From Candidatus Melainabacteria bacterium (GTDB lineage Bacteria; Cyanobacteriota; Vampirovibrionia; Obscuribacterales; Obscuribacteraceae): 64,000 nucleotides of DNA. Position numbers and translations under genes: made by a program. Of the stretch, positions 16,779 to 25,752 are shown one piece after another. Below the pieces are notes generated by a model, which was not told where the DNA came from, searched no databases, and saw nothing but the letters and a program-made list of their open reading frames with translations. The stretch spans positions 62,001-126,000 of the forward strand of contig JACRFZ010000078.1 of the NCBI GenBank assembly GCA_016212515.1, given 5' to 3'. Position 1 is the stretch's first letter. Each line of letters begins with the position of its first letter.

Positions 16779-17680
16779 GAGTTCACCACTTTGCTCTCCC
16801 CTTCAGCCGCCGCTTCCAATGAAGTGGCAACCGCCTGGCAGAGTCTTAGATAGAGAGGACCATAAAAGGTTTCTTGCTCGAGATCTATTTTACCGGCGTT
16901 CGACAAAAATAGGGCAGCCAGAAAGGCTTCTACCCAATCCTGTTTGGCGCTGAATTTCTTCACCAGATCAAAAAGTTCGATGTTTTGTCCTAGATCGAGA
17001 TTAACGGATATCCAATGCTCTATGCGTACGATGGTCTCTTCGATATCTTCATCGTGAGCCAGATCAAGAATATCGTCCATCTCATGAACTTCATGATAGC
17101 CGGAAAGATCGATCTTGGCTTTAGGTTTCTTATCTTGACGCACTTTCTCAAGCTTTTCAGCTTCTTTCAGGGCGGCGATAAGTTGATCGAGGGTAACCTT
17201 ACGCTCTCTCACCGGTTGATGCTTTCTCTGGGCTCGCCTGACGATGGCCCCTTCCAGGTCTTTAAAGGTGAGCTGACGCCCCACTTCTTGCTTGGCCGAG
17301 TCGTAAAGAATAGGACCGCCCTCGTCGTCAAAGTCGAGGAAGTCATCCGCCACTACCGGATTGATGGTGTTGTTGGCCTCGGAGAGCAAGGCTTCGGCCT
17401 TCATGCGCAAGAGCACGGCGGCGTGGAAAATAACTTTGCCTGATAGGCGCAAGCTCTCTTTGGGCGTGGTGGCAATGGTGCGCAAGAACTTATCGGTGAC
17501 ATCGATGATATCGACGTTCTTCGGATCAATCTCGCCTTTCTCGGCCATCTTCACCAGAATCTCAATACCGGAATCGGCTGAAAGGAAGGGATTGGAGTTG
17601 GCATTCTCCGCTCCAGCCACTTGCGAAAGGGCTTGAGCGCTGGTTTGAGTCGCTAGAGGCGGGGCTGTGATATCCGACAT
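16775..17680 (-). CDS. scpA: Segregation and condensation protein A (kleisin)
   Basis: 301 residues. After a ~35-residue low-complexity leader, the N-terminal kleisin helix region GIEILVKMAEKGEIDPKNVD is followed by DVTDKFLRTIA and LRMKAEALL; the C-terminal winged-helix includes VEAFLAALFLS and QAVATSLE. ScpA bridges the two heads of the SMC dimer. It sits between smc (15 bases upstream) and scpB (four-base overlap), so the full bacterial condensin is one operon. Confidence 0.93.
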   Translation of the reverse strand: MSDITAPPLATQTSAQALSQVAGAENANSNPFLSADSGIEILVKMAEKGEIDPKNVDIIDVTDKFLRTIATTPKESLRLSGKVIFHAAVLLRMKAEALLSEANNTINPVVADDFLDFDDEGGPILYDSAKQEVGRQLTFKDLEGAIVRRAQRKHQPVRERKVTLDQLIAALKEAEKLEKVRQDKKPKAKIDLSGYHEVHEMDDILDLAHDEDIEETIVRIEHWISVNLDLGQNIELFDLVKKFSAKQDWVEAFLAALFLSNAGKIDLEQETFYGPLYLRLCQAVATSLEAAAEGESKVVNS

Positions 17681-17695
17681 ATGTCCTCGCTGGAA

Positions 17696-20600
17696 TTAGG
17701 CCAGGGCCTTCAAGGGCTCTTCATCCGGAATAACAACTTCCTTGATGCCTACGGTGCGGGAATAACCATCGGCTCGCAGGGAGACGCCTACTGCATGGTC
17801 GGCATTCTCGATCATGGGACGGCGCAAGCTGACCACCACAAACTGGGCTTGTTCCGATTGGCGCTTAACCATCTGAGCCAGTCGCTCGGCATTGGCACCG
17901 TCCAACATCATGTCGACTTCGTCGAAGGCATAGAAGGGAGCGGGAGCAAAGCGCTGGAAGGCAAACACGAAGGAAAGCGCCGTCAAAGACTTCTCGCCGC
18001 CGGAGAGCGCCTCGATGCGTTGCATCTTCTTGTCTCTTGGTTGGGCTCGAATAACCAGACCGCCTTCGAAAGGATTCTCAGGATTTTCCAGTTCCAGACG
18101 ACCGGTACCGTGTGAGAGTTCGGCGAAGATCTGCTGGAAGTTCTGATTGATGGCCGTGAAGGCTTCCATAAAGGTTTCCTTCTTCAATTGACCGTAGCCG
18201 TCGATACGCTGAATGATTTCTTCTTTCTCGTCGGCCAGGGTTTCGAGGTTGTCGGCCAGTTCCTGTTGCCTTTCGGAAGTCTGGTTGTATTCTTCCAGGG
18301 CCTTCATATTGACCGGCTCGAGGGCGCGCATACGGCGCTCCAGTCTCTCCACCTGCTGCCTGAGCTGCTCTACGGTACCGGCATTGGGGGCTTCGTACTG
18401 AGGATTCTCCGCCAGTATTTTCTCGATTTCTTCTTTTACTTGGATGAGCTGTTGCTCCACATCATAGTGCGCAATCTTGTGGGCATTGCGCTGCTCTTTG
18501 ACGCGAATCAACTCCTGATCGAACTTGGTGCGCTCGATTTCCGTCTGAGTCACTCTTTCATGGATAGACTCTTTCGCCTGGCGCATGCTCTCCAGTTCTT
18601 CCGAGAGCACTGAGACCTTCTGCTCCATCTCATTGATGGCGGAGCGCAAGGTGTTGATGGTGTTCTCGTGCTGTGGTTTCTGCTCTTCCAGTTCGTCCAG
18701 TTCTACGCCCAGTTCGTTAGCCTGACCGGTCAAGTTTTCGCGGTTGGTTATCTCTACTCGTTCTTCCGTTTCCACCCGGTCTAAAAGCCGCTGATTTTCT
18801 TTGTGGTCGGCCTCGACAGCCGATACCGACTGCCTCAATTCTTCCGATTTGAGAATGAGAGTTTCCAGCTTAGACTTCTGCCCTTTGTCGCGGGCGCCTT
18901 CCAGGCTGCCTTCCAGTGCTTCGATAGCTTGATTGTATTCTTTGATTTTTTGCTCAAGGCTAACGGCTTCTTGTTCGATTTTCTCGACTTCATCGCCCTT
19001 TTCGCGGAGCTGGGGTTTGATGCTCTCAACATCTTCTTCGATCTCTTTCACTTGCTTGCGCTTGCTTTCAAGCTCAGCCAGCTTATGGGCCATATTTTCT
19101 TTGGCCTTGCTAAGCTTGCTGCGCTCTTCGCCCAGTGAATTTTCCAGCTCTTTAATAGAATCTTTCAGCCAGCGAATTTGATCGGCCAGGCTCTTGGCAG
19201 TCTGCTTGAGCACCGAGAGATCAGACTCGCCGCGGCTGCCGAAGTGTAATTTGGCTTTGTTGTCGTTACCGCCTGAAATACTACCGGACTTGTCGAAGAG
19301 CTCACCCTCAAGGGTAACCATCCTGGCCTGGTTGATAAGTTTTCTGGCGTTTTCCATGGTGTCGACCACAATGGTCTGACCGCAGGCGTATTGAAAGGCT
19401 TTGACAAAGCGCGGGTTGAAGTTGATCAGGTTATAGGCGAAATCAATCACGCCAGGACGATTGGGCAGGAGACCCGGGGGTTGTGTCTGAATGCGATTGA
19501 GGGGCACAAAGGTAGCGCGACCGGCCTGATTGGCTTTCAAATATTCGATGCACTTCTGGGCAATCTGATCGTCGTCCACCACGATATGGGCCAGGCGGGG
19601 ACCGATGGCTGTTTCCAGGGCGGTGGTGTACTGACTGTCCACTGAACCGAGCTGACCGATTGTGCCGTGTACACCGGGGATATTGGCGGCAAGAATGGCC
19701 TCTACTGCTCTACCGTAACCACTTTCACCCTGCACTTCTCTGGTTGTTTCCAGCTCGATGAGGCGGCGGTTGACCGTATCCTGGGCATGACGCTTGCTTT
19801 CAATTTCTTCCTTGGTTGATTCCAGTTCGCCTTCCAACTGCTGAATGGAGCGTTCGATGCCGGCTACCAGAGCCTTGTGGTCCTGGTATTCGAATTCCAA
19901 TTTACCAAGCAGTCCCTTGACCTGAGCGACTCTGGCAATTTGCTCGGTGGCCCGGGTGCGAAGGTTCTCCAACTCTTTTTCCAGGCTTTCACGCTTGGTC
20001 TTGAGAGCAGTTTTGCGCACTTCCAATTCGTGCCGCTCATCTCTCAGTTTTTGCAGGTCGGAGTGCAAGTTGGAGATTTTATCGGAAGATTTATCCTTTT
20101 CCTGGCGCAGCACTTCGATTTCCGACAGCACTTCCATAAGCGCCGCCTGCTTTTCTGCCAGCACGGCTTTGACGGCGGCCTGGTCGGTCTGGTGTTGTTT
20201 CTTCTGCTTAGAGAGATCGGTAAGGTGTCTGTCGATAGCCTTAATCTGAGCGCCAATTTGCTTGGACTGCTTGGATTTTTCTCCGATCACCCCTTCCAGG
20301 TTGGAGAGCTTGTTCTCTTCCCTGGTCAATTCGCCTCGTTTGTTTTCAAGGTCCTGCCGCAAGAGGAGCTGCTCATTGCCGCCTTTCTCGCGAATCTCTT
20401 GCTCGATGCGACCTAATTCAGCCCTCAGGCTGACCAGGGCAACTTCGGTTTTGTCCAGTTTTTCGTTGAGGGCTTCTTCTTTACTGTTGAGCTTTTCAAT
20501 TTCTTTCAGCTCTAAGCTTGCTTTCTCTTCCAGTTCGGCGGCGCGCACGAAGACCAGATCTCGCTCCACGGTCTCTTTCTGGGTCTTCAGGTCGAGATAC

Positions 20601-21220
20601 TTGAGGGCCTGGTCGCGATCGGTTTTAAGAATTTCCAGGCGTGCCAAGATCTCTGTGAGAATAATTTTCTGCAGTTCAATCTTCTCGCCCACGGAAGAAA
20701 GTTCGTTCTGGGCCTGGTCGATACGGCGGTCGAATTCGGCTACTCCCGCCAATTCATCGATGATTTTGCGCCTCTCGCTGGCACTCATAGTGACGATGCC
20801 CGTGACGTCACCCTGCATGATCACGTTGTAGCCGGTGGGGCTGACGTTGTACTTAATCAGCTCGTCGTGTACTTCTGTAAGAGTGGCAACTTTGCCATTG
20901 AGAATATAAGTCGAGGTATAGCCGGTATCCTTAACGCGTATGCGACGGATAACTTCCAGCTCGTGGCCTTCATCGTTGGTGAACTTGACTCTCACCCTGG
21001 CTTCGTTGCGACCGCTCAGGTTGTTGAGCAAGTCTGGAAGCCGCTCGGCCCTCATGGTTCTGGTAGAGGAAAGACCAAGGGCGAAGAGCAAACTATCAAT
21101 GATATTAGATTTGCCTGACCCGTTCGGACCGGATATGGTTGTGAATCCGTCTAGAAGCGGGACCAGAGTCTGCTTGCCGAAAGACTTGAAATTATCAAGC
21201 TCGATTTCTTTGATTCGCAA
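17696..21220 (-). CDS. smc: Chromosome partition protein SMC
   Basis: 1174 residues from a TTG start (MRIKEIELDNFKSFG). Walker A is GPNGSGKSN (31-39), the ABC signature is LSGGEKSLTALS near residue 1075, and the Walker B/D-loop AFDEVDMMLDGANAERLA follows. Two long coiled-coil arms flank a hinge around residues 500-680, with GVHGTIGQLG at its start and the Gly-rich SGSISGGNDNK. It extrudes loops to organise and separate replicated chromosomes. Length and layout are normal. It is the first gene of the smc-scpA-scpB-ispD unit. Confidence 0.97.
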   Translation of the reverse strand: MRIKEIELDNFKSFGKQTLVPLLDGFTTISGPNGSGKSNIIDSLLFALGLSSTRTMRAERLPDLLNNLSGRNEARVRVKFTNDEGHELEVIRRIRVKDTGYTSTYILNGKVATLTEVHDELIKYNVSPTGYNVIMQGDVTGIVTMSASERRKIIDELAGVAEFDRRIDQAQNELSSVGEKIELQKIILTEILARLEILKTDRDQALKYLDLKTQKETVERDLVFVRAAELEEKASLELKEIEKLNSKEEALNEKLDKTEVALVSLRAELGRIEQEIREKGGNEQLLLRQDLENKRGELTREENKLSNLEGVIGEKSKQSKQIGAQIKAIDRHLTDLSKQKKQHQTDQAAVKAVLAEKQAALMEVLSEIEVLRQEKDKSSDKISNLHSDLQKLRDERHELEVRKTALKTKRESLEKELENLRTRATEQIARVAQVKGLLGKLEFEYQDHKALVAGIERSIQQLEGELESTKEEIESKRHAQDTVNRRLIELETTREVQGESGYGRAVEAILAANIPGVHGTIGQLGSVDSQYTTALETAIGPRLAHIVVDDDQIAQKCIEYLKANQAGRATFVPLNRIQTQPPGLLPNRPGVIDFAYNLINFNPRFVKAFQYACGQTIVVDTMENARKLINQARMVTLEGELFDKSGSISGGNDNKAKLHFGSRGESDLSVLKQTAKSLADQIRWLKDSIKELENSLGEERSKLSKAKENMAHKLAELESKRKQVKEIEEDVESIKPQLREKGDEVEKIEQEAVSLEQKIKEYNQAIEALEGSLEGARDKGQKSKLETLILKSEELRQSVSAVEADHKENQRLLDRVETEERVEITNRENLTGQANELGVELDELEEQKPQHENTINTLRSAINEMEQKVSVLSEELESMRQAKESIHERVTQTEIERTKFDQELIRVKEQRNAHKIAHYDVEQQLIQVKEEIEKILAENPQYEAPNAGTVEQLRQQVERLERRMRALEPVNMKALEEYNQTSERQQELADNLETLADEKEEIIQRIDGYGQLKKETFMEAFTAINQNFQQIFAELSHGTGRLELENPENPFEGGLVIRAQPRDKKMQRIEALSGGEKSLTALSFVFAFQRFAPAPFYAFDEVDMMLDGANAERLAQMVKRQSEQAQFVVVSLRRPMIENADHAVGVSLRADGYSRTVGIKEVVIPDEEPLKALA

Positions 21221-21334
21221 AAGAGACTCCCAGAGTTGGAAAACGCTATTGGCTCGTCAGTGTACAGCCGAATTAGACTACACACTGCATTTGGTGTCAA
21301 GCATAGAACCCTATTTTAGCTCGCCAGGGGCAGT

Positions 21335-21457
21335 ATGTCATCCATTTGGGGCTGGGACGAATACGAGAAATTGGCGGGTCGGGCTCTGTATATAGGCTGC
21401 TTATGCTTGGTCTATCTGATTTACCGTGCCTTTTCTTTAGTATCACCGGCGGTATAA
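21335..21457 (+). CDS. Small single-span membrane protein (40 residues), candidate
   Basis: A short ORF in the 400-base spacer upstream of the four-repeat gene. ATG follows AGGGG at a workable distance of four bases. The product starts MSSIWGWDEYEKLAGRAL and continues into a 15-20-residue hydrophobic helix rich in Leu, Tyr, Cys and Ile, then SLVSPAV. The acidic/aromatic head plus one helix fits a small inner-membrane protein. It is too short for homology by eye, and it could be chance. Confidence 0.4.
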   Translation: MSSIWGWDEYEKLAGRALYIGCLCLVYLIYRAFSLVSPAV

Positions 21458-21538
21458 GTATATACTATGGTAAGTAACATGATCAGGCTACTTTGGCATG
21501 TACCTTCAATTTCGACCTCCTGAAGCGTCTCGAGCCGT

Positions 21539-21574
21539 CGGCAAAATTCCGGGCTGAGATAGGGAATTTTGCCG
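21539..21574. promoter_or_regulatory. 12-base perfect inverted repeat
   Basis: CGGCAAAATTCC (21539-21550) and GGAATTTTGCCG (21563-21574) are exact reverse complements around 12 bases. The repeat ends 42 bases before the ribosome site of the next gene. It could be a dimeric repressor operator or an mRNA hairpin in the leader. Confidence 0.55.
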
Positions 21575-21628
21575 CACGCCCTATATCAAGAGGATATACT
21601 TTAGCGATCACATTTTGGAGGTAAACCC

Positions 21629-22816
21629 TTGTCACAGCATACTTCCAGTCAGATAGGCGATCTCTTGAGCGGCGCCGGACTGGTGCAAAGAGAGAACATT
21701 GAAGCGGCTTTGAGTATGTCGGCGGCACGGCGGCAACCCCTTGGAAAGATTTTAATCGACTCCGGACTCATGACGGAAACGGAGCTCTACGGCACGCTCC
21801 AGGCTCAAAACCTGATCAGGGAACACTTGTTGCAACCGGACCTGGCCCTGAGCATGCTGTCCCGGATACGTGAGAATGGCCGGTCCTTCCTGGAGAATTT
21901 AATTGAGAGTGGTGCAAGCATCGAAGTCATTGATTTTGGTCTTTCGCTCGGTGCGCTCTTTATAGATGCCGGCGCCATCAATCGCGCCGACTTGATGACG
22001 GCCATGGAGACCAGCATTGTCTCCGGTCTGCCTCTGGTGAGAGTACTTATATTGCAGAATTCCCTGGACGAGAAGTCGGCTTATTCGGGGCTCACGGCCA
22101 AGCTCCTGGTGAAGGAGGGTCGCATTGCTCGCGGCGAGGCCGTCGGTGCCCTCAAGCTCTCCCATATGCATGGTGATCACATAGAGGAAATTCTGGAATT
22201 CGGCGGCTTTAAGAAGTTCCGCGAGCAGAATTTTGTTCGGCTGGGCGAATTGCTCGTGCTTTCGGAGCTCATCAGTGAGCTTGATCTGCTCGGCTGCGTG
22301 GAAAAGAGTATGAGCGCCGCCCAGCCTCTGGGGCAGGTGCTGGTGGACGAGGGCATACTGGCGGAGCAACTAGTGCAGTCGGCCCTGCGCGCTCAAAAGT
22401 ACATTGAGGCCGGTACAGTGGATGCCTTGAGGGCCAGTCAGATGCTCCGGCACTGTGCCCGCACCGGCCAGCTTCTGGAATTTAGTTTAGAGGAATTGGC
22501 ATCCATTAAACCCAAGGTCTTGATGCTGGAAAAGCCTCAGTCGCTAGCCTCCCTCTTAGAGATACTGGGTCTGGTGCCACTTTCGGAGCTTGAGCAGATC
22601 GAGCTTGTTACCCGGCAGGAAAGCGATGAAGAGAAAGTGAAAGAGTTCATCTTGAACAGGCAAATATTGACGAGAGAATGCCTGGAGGCTGTACTCTACG
22701 GCTATGAGCTGGTGAGGAGCGGGCGCATTGCCACCGAGCAACTGGTTTTTGCCGTGCATGTCTGGCTCTGGAATCGGGGCGACTTTCGCGCTCTGATTAC
22801 AACGTTGGGCTGGTGA
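21629..22816 (+). CDS. Protein of four ~98-residue repeats, T2SSE-N/MshEN-like
   Basis: 395 residues from TTG, which stands six bases after a strong GGAGGT; no other start suits that site. Four copies of one unit begin near residues 9, 107, 205 and 307. Each reads roughly LG.LL...GL.....L..AL....... PLG..L...G.L....L..AL.A...I..G, the pattern of the N-terminal helical domain of type II/IV secretion ATPases and c-di-GMP-binding MshEN domains. No ATPase domain follows, and no signal peptide or membrane segment is seen. It may be a nucleotide-sensing or scaffold protein. Its last 20 bases overlap the convergent SGNH-like gene. Confidence 0.7.
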   Translation: MSQHTSSQIGDLLSGAGLVQRENIEAALSMSAARRQPLGKILIDSGLMTETELYGTLQAQNLIREHLLQPDLALSMLSRIRENGRSFLENLIESGASIEVIDFGLSLGALFIDAGAINRADLMTAMETSIVSGLPLVRVLILQNSLDEKSAYSGLTAKLLVKEGRIARGEAVGALKLSHMHGDHIEEILEFGGFKKFREQNFVRLGELLVLSELISELDLLGCVEKSMSAAQPLGQVLVDEGILAEQLVQSALRAQKYIEAGTVDALRASQMLRHCARTGQLLEFSLEELASIKPKVLMLEKPQSLASLLEILGLVPLSELEQIELVTRQESDEEKVKEFILNRQILTRECLEAVLYGYELVRSGRIATEQLVFAVHVWLWNRGDFRALITTLGW

Positions 22817-24005
22817 GGGCAGGTGTAGCCAACTGAGGTTTGACCGGTTCCGGACTTTCTACATTTACGTTCTTCAGAAGTTCGGGCGTGAAGGCAATTC
22901 CCTGAGAATTGGCTTTGACAAGGGCCGTCATTTGTTTGATAAAGCGCTCCCCGCCTGTCTGATTCAAGTGCACGGTGTCATAAAAGTCATCGTCGCCATA
23001 GTTGCCGTCGGCAGCCAGATCTATCAAAGGCACATTAGCCTTGCCGGTTTCCGTTTTGAGCGTGTCCATGTAATGTTGGTAGAGCCCAGGCGGCATCAAA
23101 GCCATATTGGTCTTGCTCAAAGGCATAGCCACTATATATAGTTTGATATTGCGCTCTTTACAGAGTTGCATGAGTGCTCTCAAGCACTTGGTCTGCTTCT
23201 GGAAAAGCGGCTCATTAGCTGTTTTATAGCGTCTGGCGTATTCCTCGGTACTCTGTTTCCAGATGGCATCGTGGTCGGTGCCCATCAAGAAAGGCGCAGC
23301 GGCGCTTTCGGTTTTGGGCGGTAAATACTTGTCGAGGCGGTAAGTAAGTTTCTCTACTGCTTCCTCAAACTTAGTCTGGTAGCGGGTTCGCTTATGGTAA
23401 AGAAAGACCGTGCGCTCGAGCACGAAATTCATATGGTCGTCGAAGCTCTCCAGAAAAAGATCTTTGATCTTCGGCATATCGGTTATTGCTACCAGTTGAT
23501 TGAAGACCGAAGTAACCAGACCGGAGGTAGTACTATCCATAAAATCCCGGGGCGCAATTCCATATATAAGGATTTCCGGGCGATTTTTATCTTTGAGGTG
23601 CTTGTCAACTATCAGGTAGGCGTCGGAAACAAACTGGCCGGGTGTGGCCAGAGAGACGGCATCTTTGTGGTATCCGAATTTATCCATCTCTTCCTTCATG
23701 TGCAGGCTTCGATGGTGCATATTCACATCTTGCAAGAAATGCCCCAGGCGCACATCGGCAGCCCAGAGCGGCGACATTACAAGAGATGAGCCCAATAAAA
23801 CGACGGGATCGCCCAAAAGATGACGGGGCGACGATTCAAGAGTCTGACCGGCTGCGATCAAGTTGCGCTGAATCTGATCGGCACCTCCGTGTGAGCCTGC
23901 CCCGGTTGAACCCCCCAGAGGAATTCCCATGGAAGCGTTTAAGCCCAGATACACCAGACCGGCTACGAGGGCGCTGCTGAAGGCTTTTTTGATGTTTGAT
24001 GCCAT
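22797..24005 (-). CDS. Secreted SGNH/GDSL-like protein (DUF1574/DltD-like)
   Basis: 402 residues. The N-terminus has a signal anchor (KKAFSSALVAGLVYLGLNAS). VVLLGSSLVMSP (Gly72-Ser73-Ser74) matches the nucleophile block of SGNH hydrolases, and YDTVHLNQTGGERF near residue 350 gives the Asp-x-x-His block. The middle resembles DltD and cyanobacterial DUF1574 proteins, which act on envelope polymers or acyl groups at the outer face of the membrane. The substrate is unknown. The leader upstream contains competing inverted repeats. Confidence 0.7.
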   Translation of the reverse strand: MASNIKKAFSSALVAGLVYLGLNASMGIPLGGSTGAGSHGGADQIQRNLIAAGQTLESSPRHLLGDPVVLLGSSLVMSPLWAADVRLGHFLQDVNMHHRSLHMKEEMDKFGYHKDAVSLATPGQFVSDAYLIVDKHLKDKNRPEILIYGIAPRDFMDSTTSGLVTSVFNQLVAITDMPKIKDLFLESFDDHMNFVLERTVFLYHKRTRYQTKFEEAVEKLTYRLDKYLPPKTESAAAPFLMGTDHDAIWKQSTEEYARRYKTANEPLFQKQTKCLRALMQLCKERNIKLYIVAMPLSKTNMALMPPGLYQHYMDTLKTETGKANVPLIDLAADGNYGDDDFYDTVHLNQTGGERFIKQMTALVKANSQGIAFTPELLKNVNVESPEPVKPQLATPALTSPTL

Positions 24006-24048
24006 AAGTACGAACGATGCTTCAGTTTAGATGTCAGTATATTTAACC

Positions 24049-24117
24049 GCAGCCTTTAGACCCTTGCCTTAACTATAGTTGATTTAAGACCTGAGATTAA
24101 GGCTGCTTGTCCTCAGG
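24049..24117 (-). promoter_or_regulatory. Leader element with competing stems (possible pseudoknot)
   Basis: GCAGCCTT (24049-24056) pairs with AAGGCTGC (24099-24106), enclosing CTTAA/TTAAG (24068-24072/24084-24088). CCTGAG (24090-24095) also pairs with CTCAGG (24112-24117), and its loop contains AAGGCTGC. The stems are therefore either alternatives or form a pseudoknot. It lies 44 bases before the SGNH-like gene's start. Confidence 0.4.
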
Positions 24118-24123
24118 AAAAGC

Positions 24124-25683
24124 TTACGGTTTCGTCTTCCCTTGCAGCTTTTCGATAGAGGCAAGCATGCTTTCGATTTGCTTTTTATCAGCCTCCGAGC
24201 CGGCTGAATTGAGGAAGACTTGTCCTTCCTGCCTGGCTTCCTCGCTCTGCCCGCTTTTTGCCAGCAGATAAATCAAGTTATAGCGTGCCGTGTTCATTTT
24301 GGCATCGCACTTGAGGGCAGCCCTGTAGGCGGCAATGGCTTCGGCGTTCTTTTCCATGCGGGTCAGGTACCAGCCGCGGTTGTAGTGCGTAATGGCTTGA
24401 TCAGGATTTTCTTTCACCCAGAGCGCGGTCCACTTATCGAGAGCCTTGTCGTCATTCATTGTGTTCAGCACCTTTATGAATGGTGCAAATATTTTCCTTT
24501 TTTCATCAAGACCAGGCTTCAGTTCCAGTGCTCGTTCCAATTGCAAGCGGGCAGCCAGAAAATCCTTATTGGCAAGATATGTCTTGCCTAGATGCACATG
24601 GTTAGCCACGCTTTCCGGCTCAATGTCGCAGGCCTGATTGAGAAGTTTGATGGCCCGATCCACTTCGCCAAGTTCCTGGTGTGCTTCTGCCAGTTTAAGC
24701 AGGTAGCGGGTTTCCGACTTACGAGCCTGGGCCACCGGGGTTAGATACTGAATAGCTTTTTTATAATCCTTGCCGGCCAGGGCGATATCTCCGGCGGTAT
24801 CAAGGCTGTCCAGGCTATCAGGAAAATCAGAGAGAGCCCGCTCTGCGTATCGAACCGCCTCCTCTCGCTTGCCTTCGAAGAGAGAAAGCCTGGCCAGGCT
24901 CAGTAAGCTCAGGAGCTTCAGTCTTCCTTTGCTTTCACCTTCCGCGAGAGGCTTCAAGAGGGCGGCGGCATACTTGGTCTTACCCTGGGTCAGGCGCAGA
25001 TAGGCAAGATTGAACTGGGCTGTAGCGCAGCCTGGCTTATCCTGGCTGAATTGCCCGAGAATCTCTTCCGCCTTCTTTATATTGCCGTTTATAGCTTCCA
25101 ACATGGCCAGATTAATGAGCATGGCCTCTGAAAGCCTGGCTTGATTTGCTTGTAGGAGTTTGCGCGCTCGTGCGTACTCCCCCAGGCTTATCAATATAAA
25201 GGCACTATTTAAGCTCTTCTCATCCAATTCGGTAGCATAGGCGGGAGGGGGCGGCTCTCCTTTTTCATCGAGAAGCACGACACTGCGGGTGGAGTCTTTC
25301 AAAAGATCAGCCGAAGCCTTTTGCACTTCCTTGAAGAGGCGGTCCTTCTCTTTAACTTTTGCCGGTTCCGGCCTGGGTCCAGCCTGGGCTGCCGAAGCCG
25401 GCCCTGATTGTTTATATCGACCCATGATGAAGAGAAAACAGAGTGGCTCAGTTCGCCTGGTTAGCACCACTTCCACTTCCTCCTGAGAAATAGGATTGAG
25501 AAAGATGCGCTTCTCTTTTTCAAGCCAGCGCTTGATGGTGGAATTGTTACGGGCCAGGTCTTCCGGAGAAGGGTTGGCGGATTGAGCCCGGCAGGGGACG
25601 CTGAAACTGAGTAAAAGGGCAAGGCAAGCCGGTGTCAGGCTCCCTAATTTAAATTTGCTGTTGCGGCTCTTCATGTGCGGCAT
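24124..25683 (-). CDS. Secreted TPR-repeat protein
   Basis: 519 residues. A signal peptide (KLGSLTPACLALLLSFSVPCRA) follows the start; a second ATG three codons later (MKSRNSK) would give an equally good signal. About eight TPR-like helix pairs follow, for example GKTKYAAALLKPLAEGES, GKDYKKAIQYLTPVAQ, GEVDRAIKLLNQACDIEPES and NAEAIAAYRAALKCDAKMN. It probably acts as a protein-binding scaffold in the periplasm or at the envelope. No partner is indicated by its neighbours. Confidence 0.75.
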   Translation of the reverse strand: MPHMKSRNSKFKLGSLTPACLALLLSFSVPCRAQSANPSPEDLARNNSTIKRWLEKEKRIFLNPISQEEVEVVLTRRTEPLCFLFIMGRYKQSGPASAAQAGPRPEPAKVKEKDRLFKEVQKASADLLKDSTRSVVLLDEKGEPPPPAYATELDEKSLNSAFILISLGEYARARKLLQANQARLSEAMLINLAMLEAINGNIKKAEEILGQFSQDKPGCATAQFNLAYLRLTQGKTKYAAALLKPLAEGESKGRLKLLSLLSLARLSLFEGKREEAVRYAERALSDFPDSLDSLDTAGDIALAGKDYKKAIQYLTPVAQARKSETRYLLKLAEAHQELGEVDRAIKLLNQACDIEPESVANHVHLGKTYLANKDFLAARLQLERALELKPGLDEKRKIFAPFIKVLNTMNDDKALDKWTALWVKENPDQAITHYNRGWYLTRMEKNAEAIAAYRAALKCDAKMNTARYNLIYLLAKSGQSEEARQEGQVFLNSAGSEADKKQIESMLASIEKLQGKTKP

Positions 25684-25738
25684 TATTACACAGGTGCTTG
25701 ATAGCGCGCCTGGGAATTACTCTTTGGGCCTCGTTCGC

Positions 25739-25744
25739 TATAAT
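25739..25744 (+). promoter_or_regulatory. Possible -10 element before tgt
   Basis: A perfect TATAAT nine bases before the tgt ATG would give an almost leaderless transcript. No good -35 is seen at the usual spacing. Confidence 0.3.
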
Positions 25745-25752
25745 CAAAGCTT

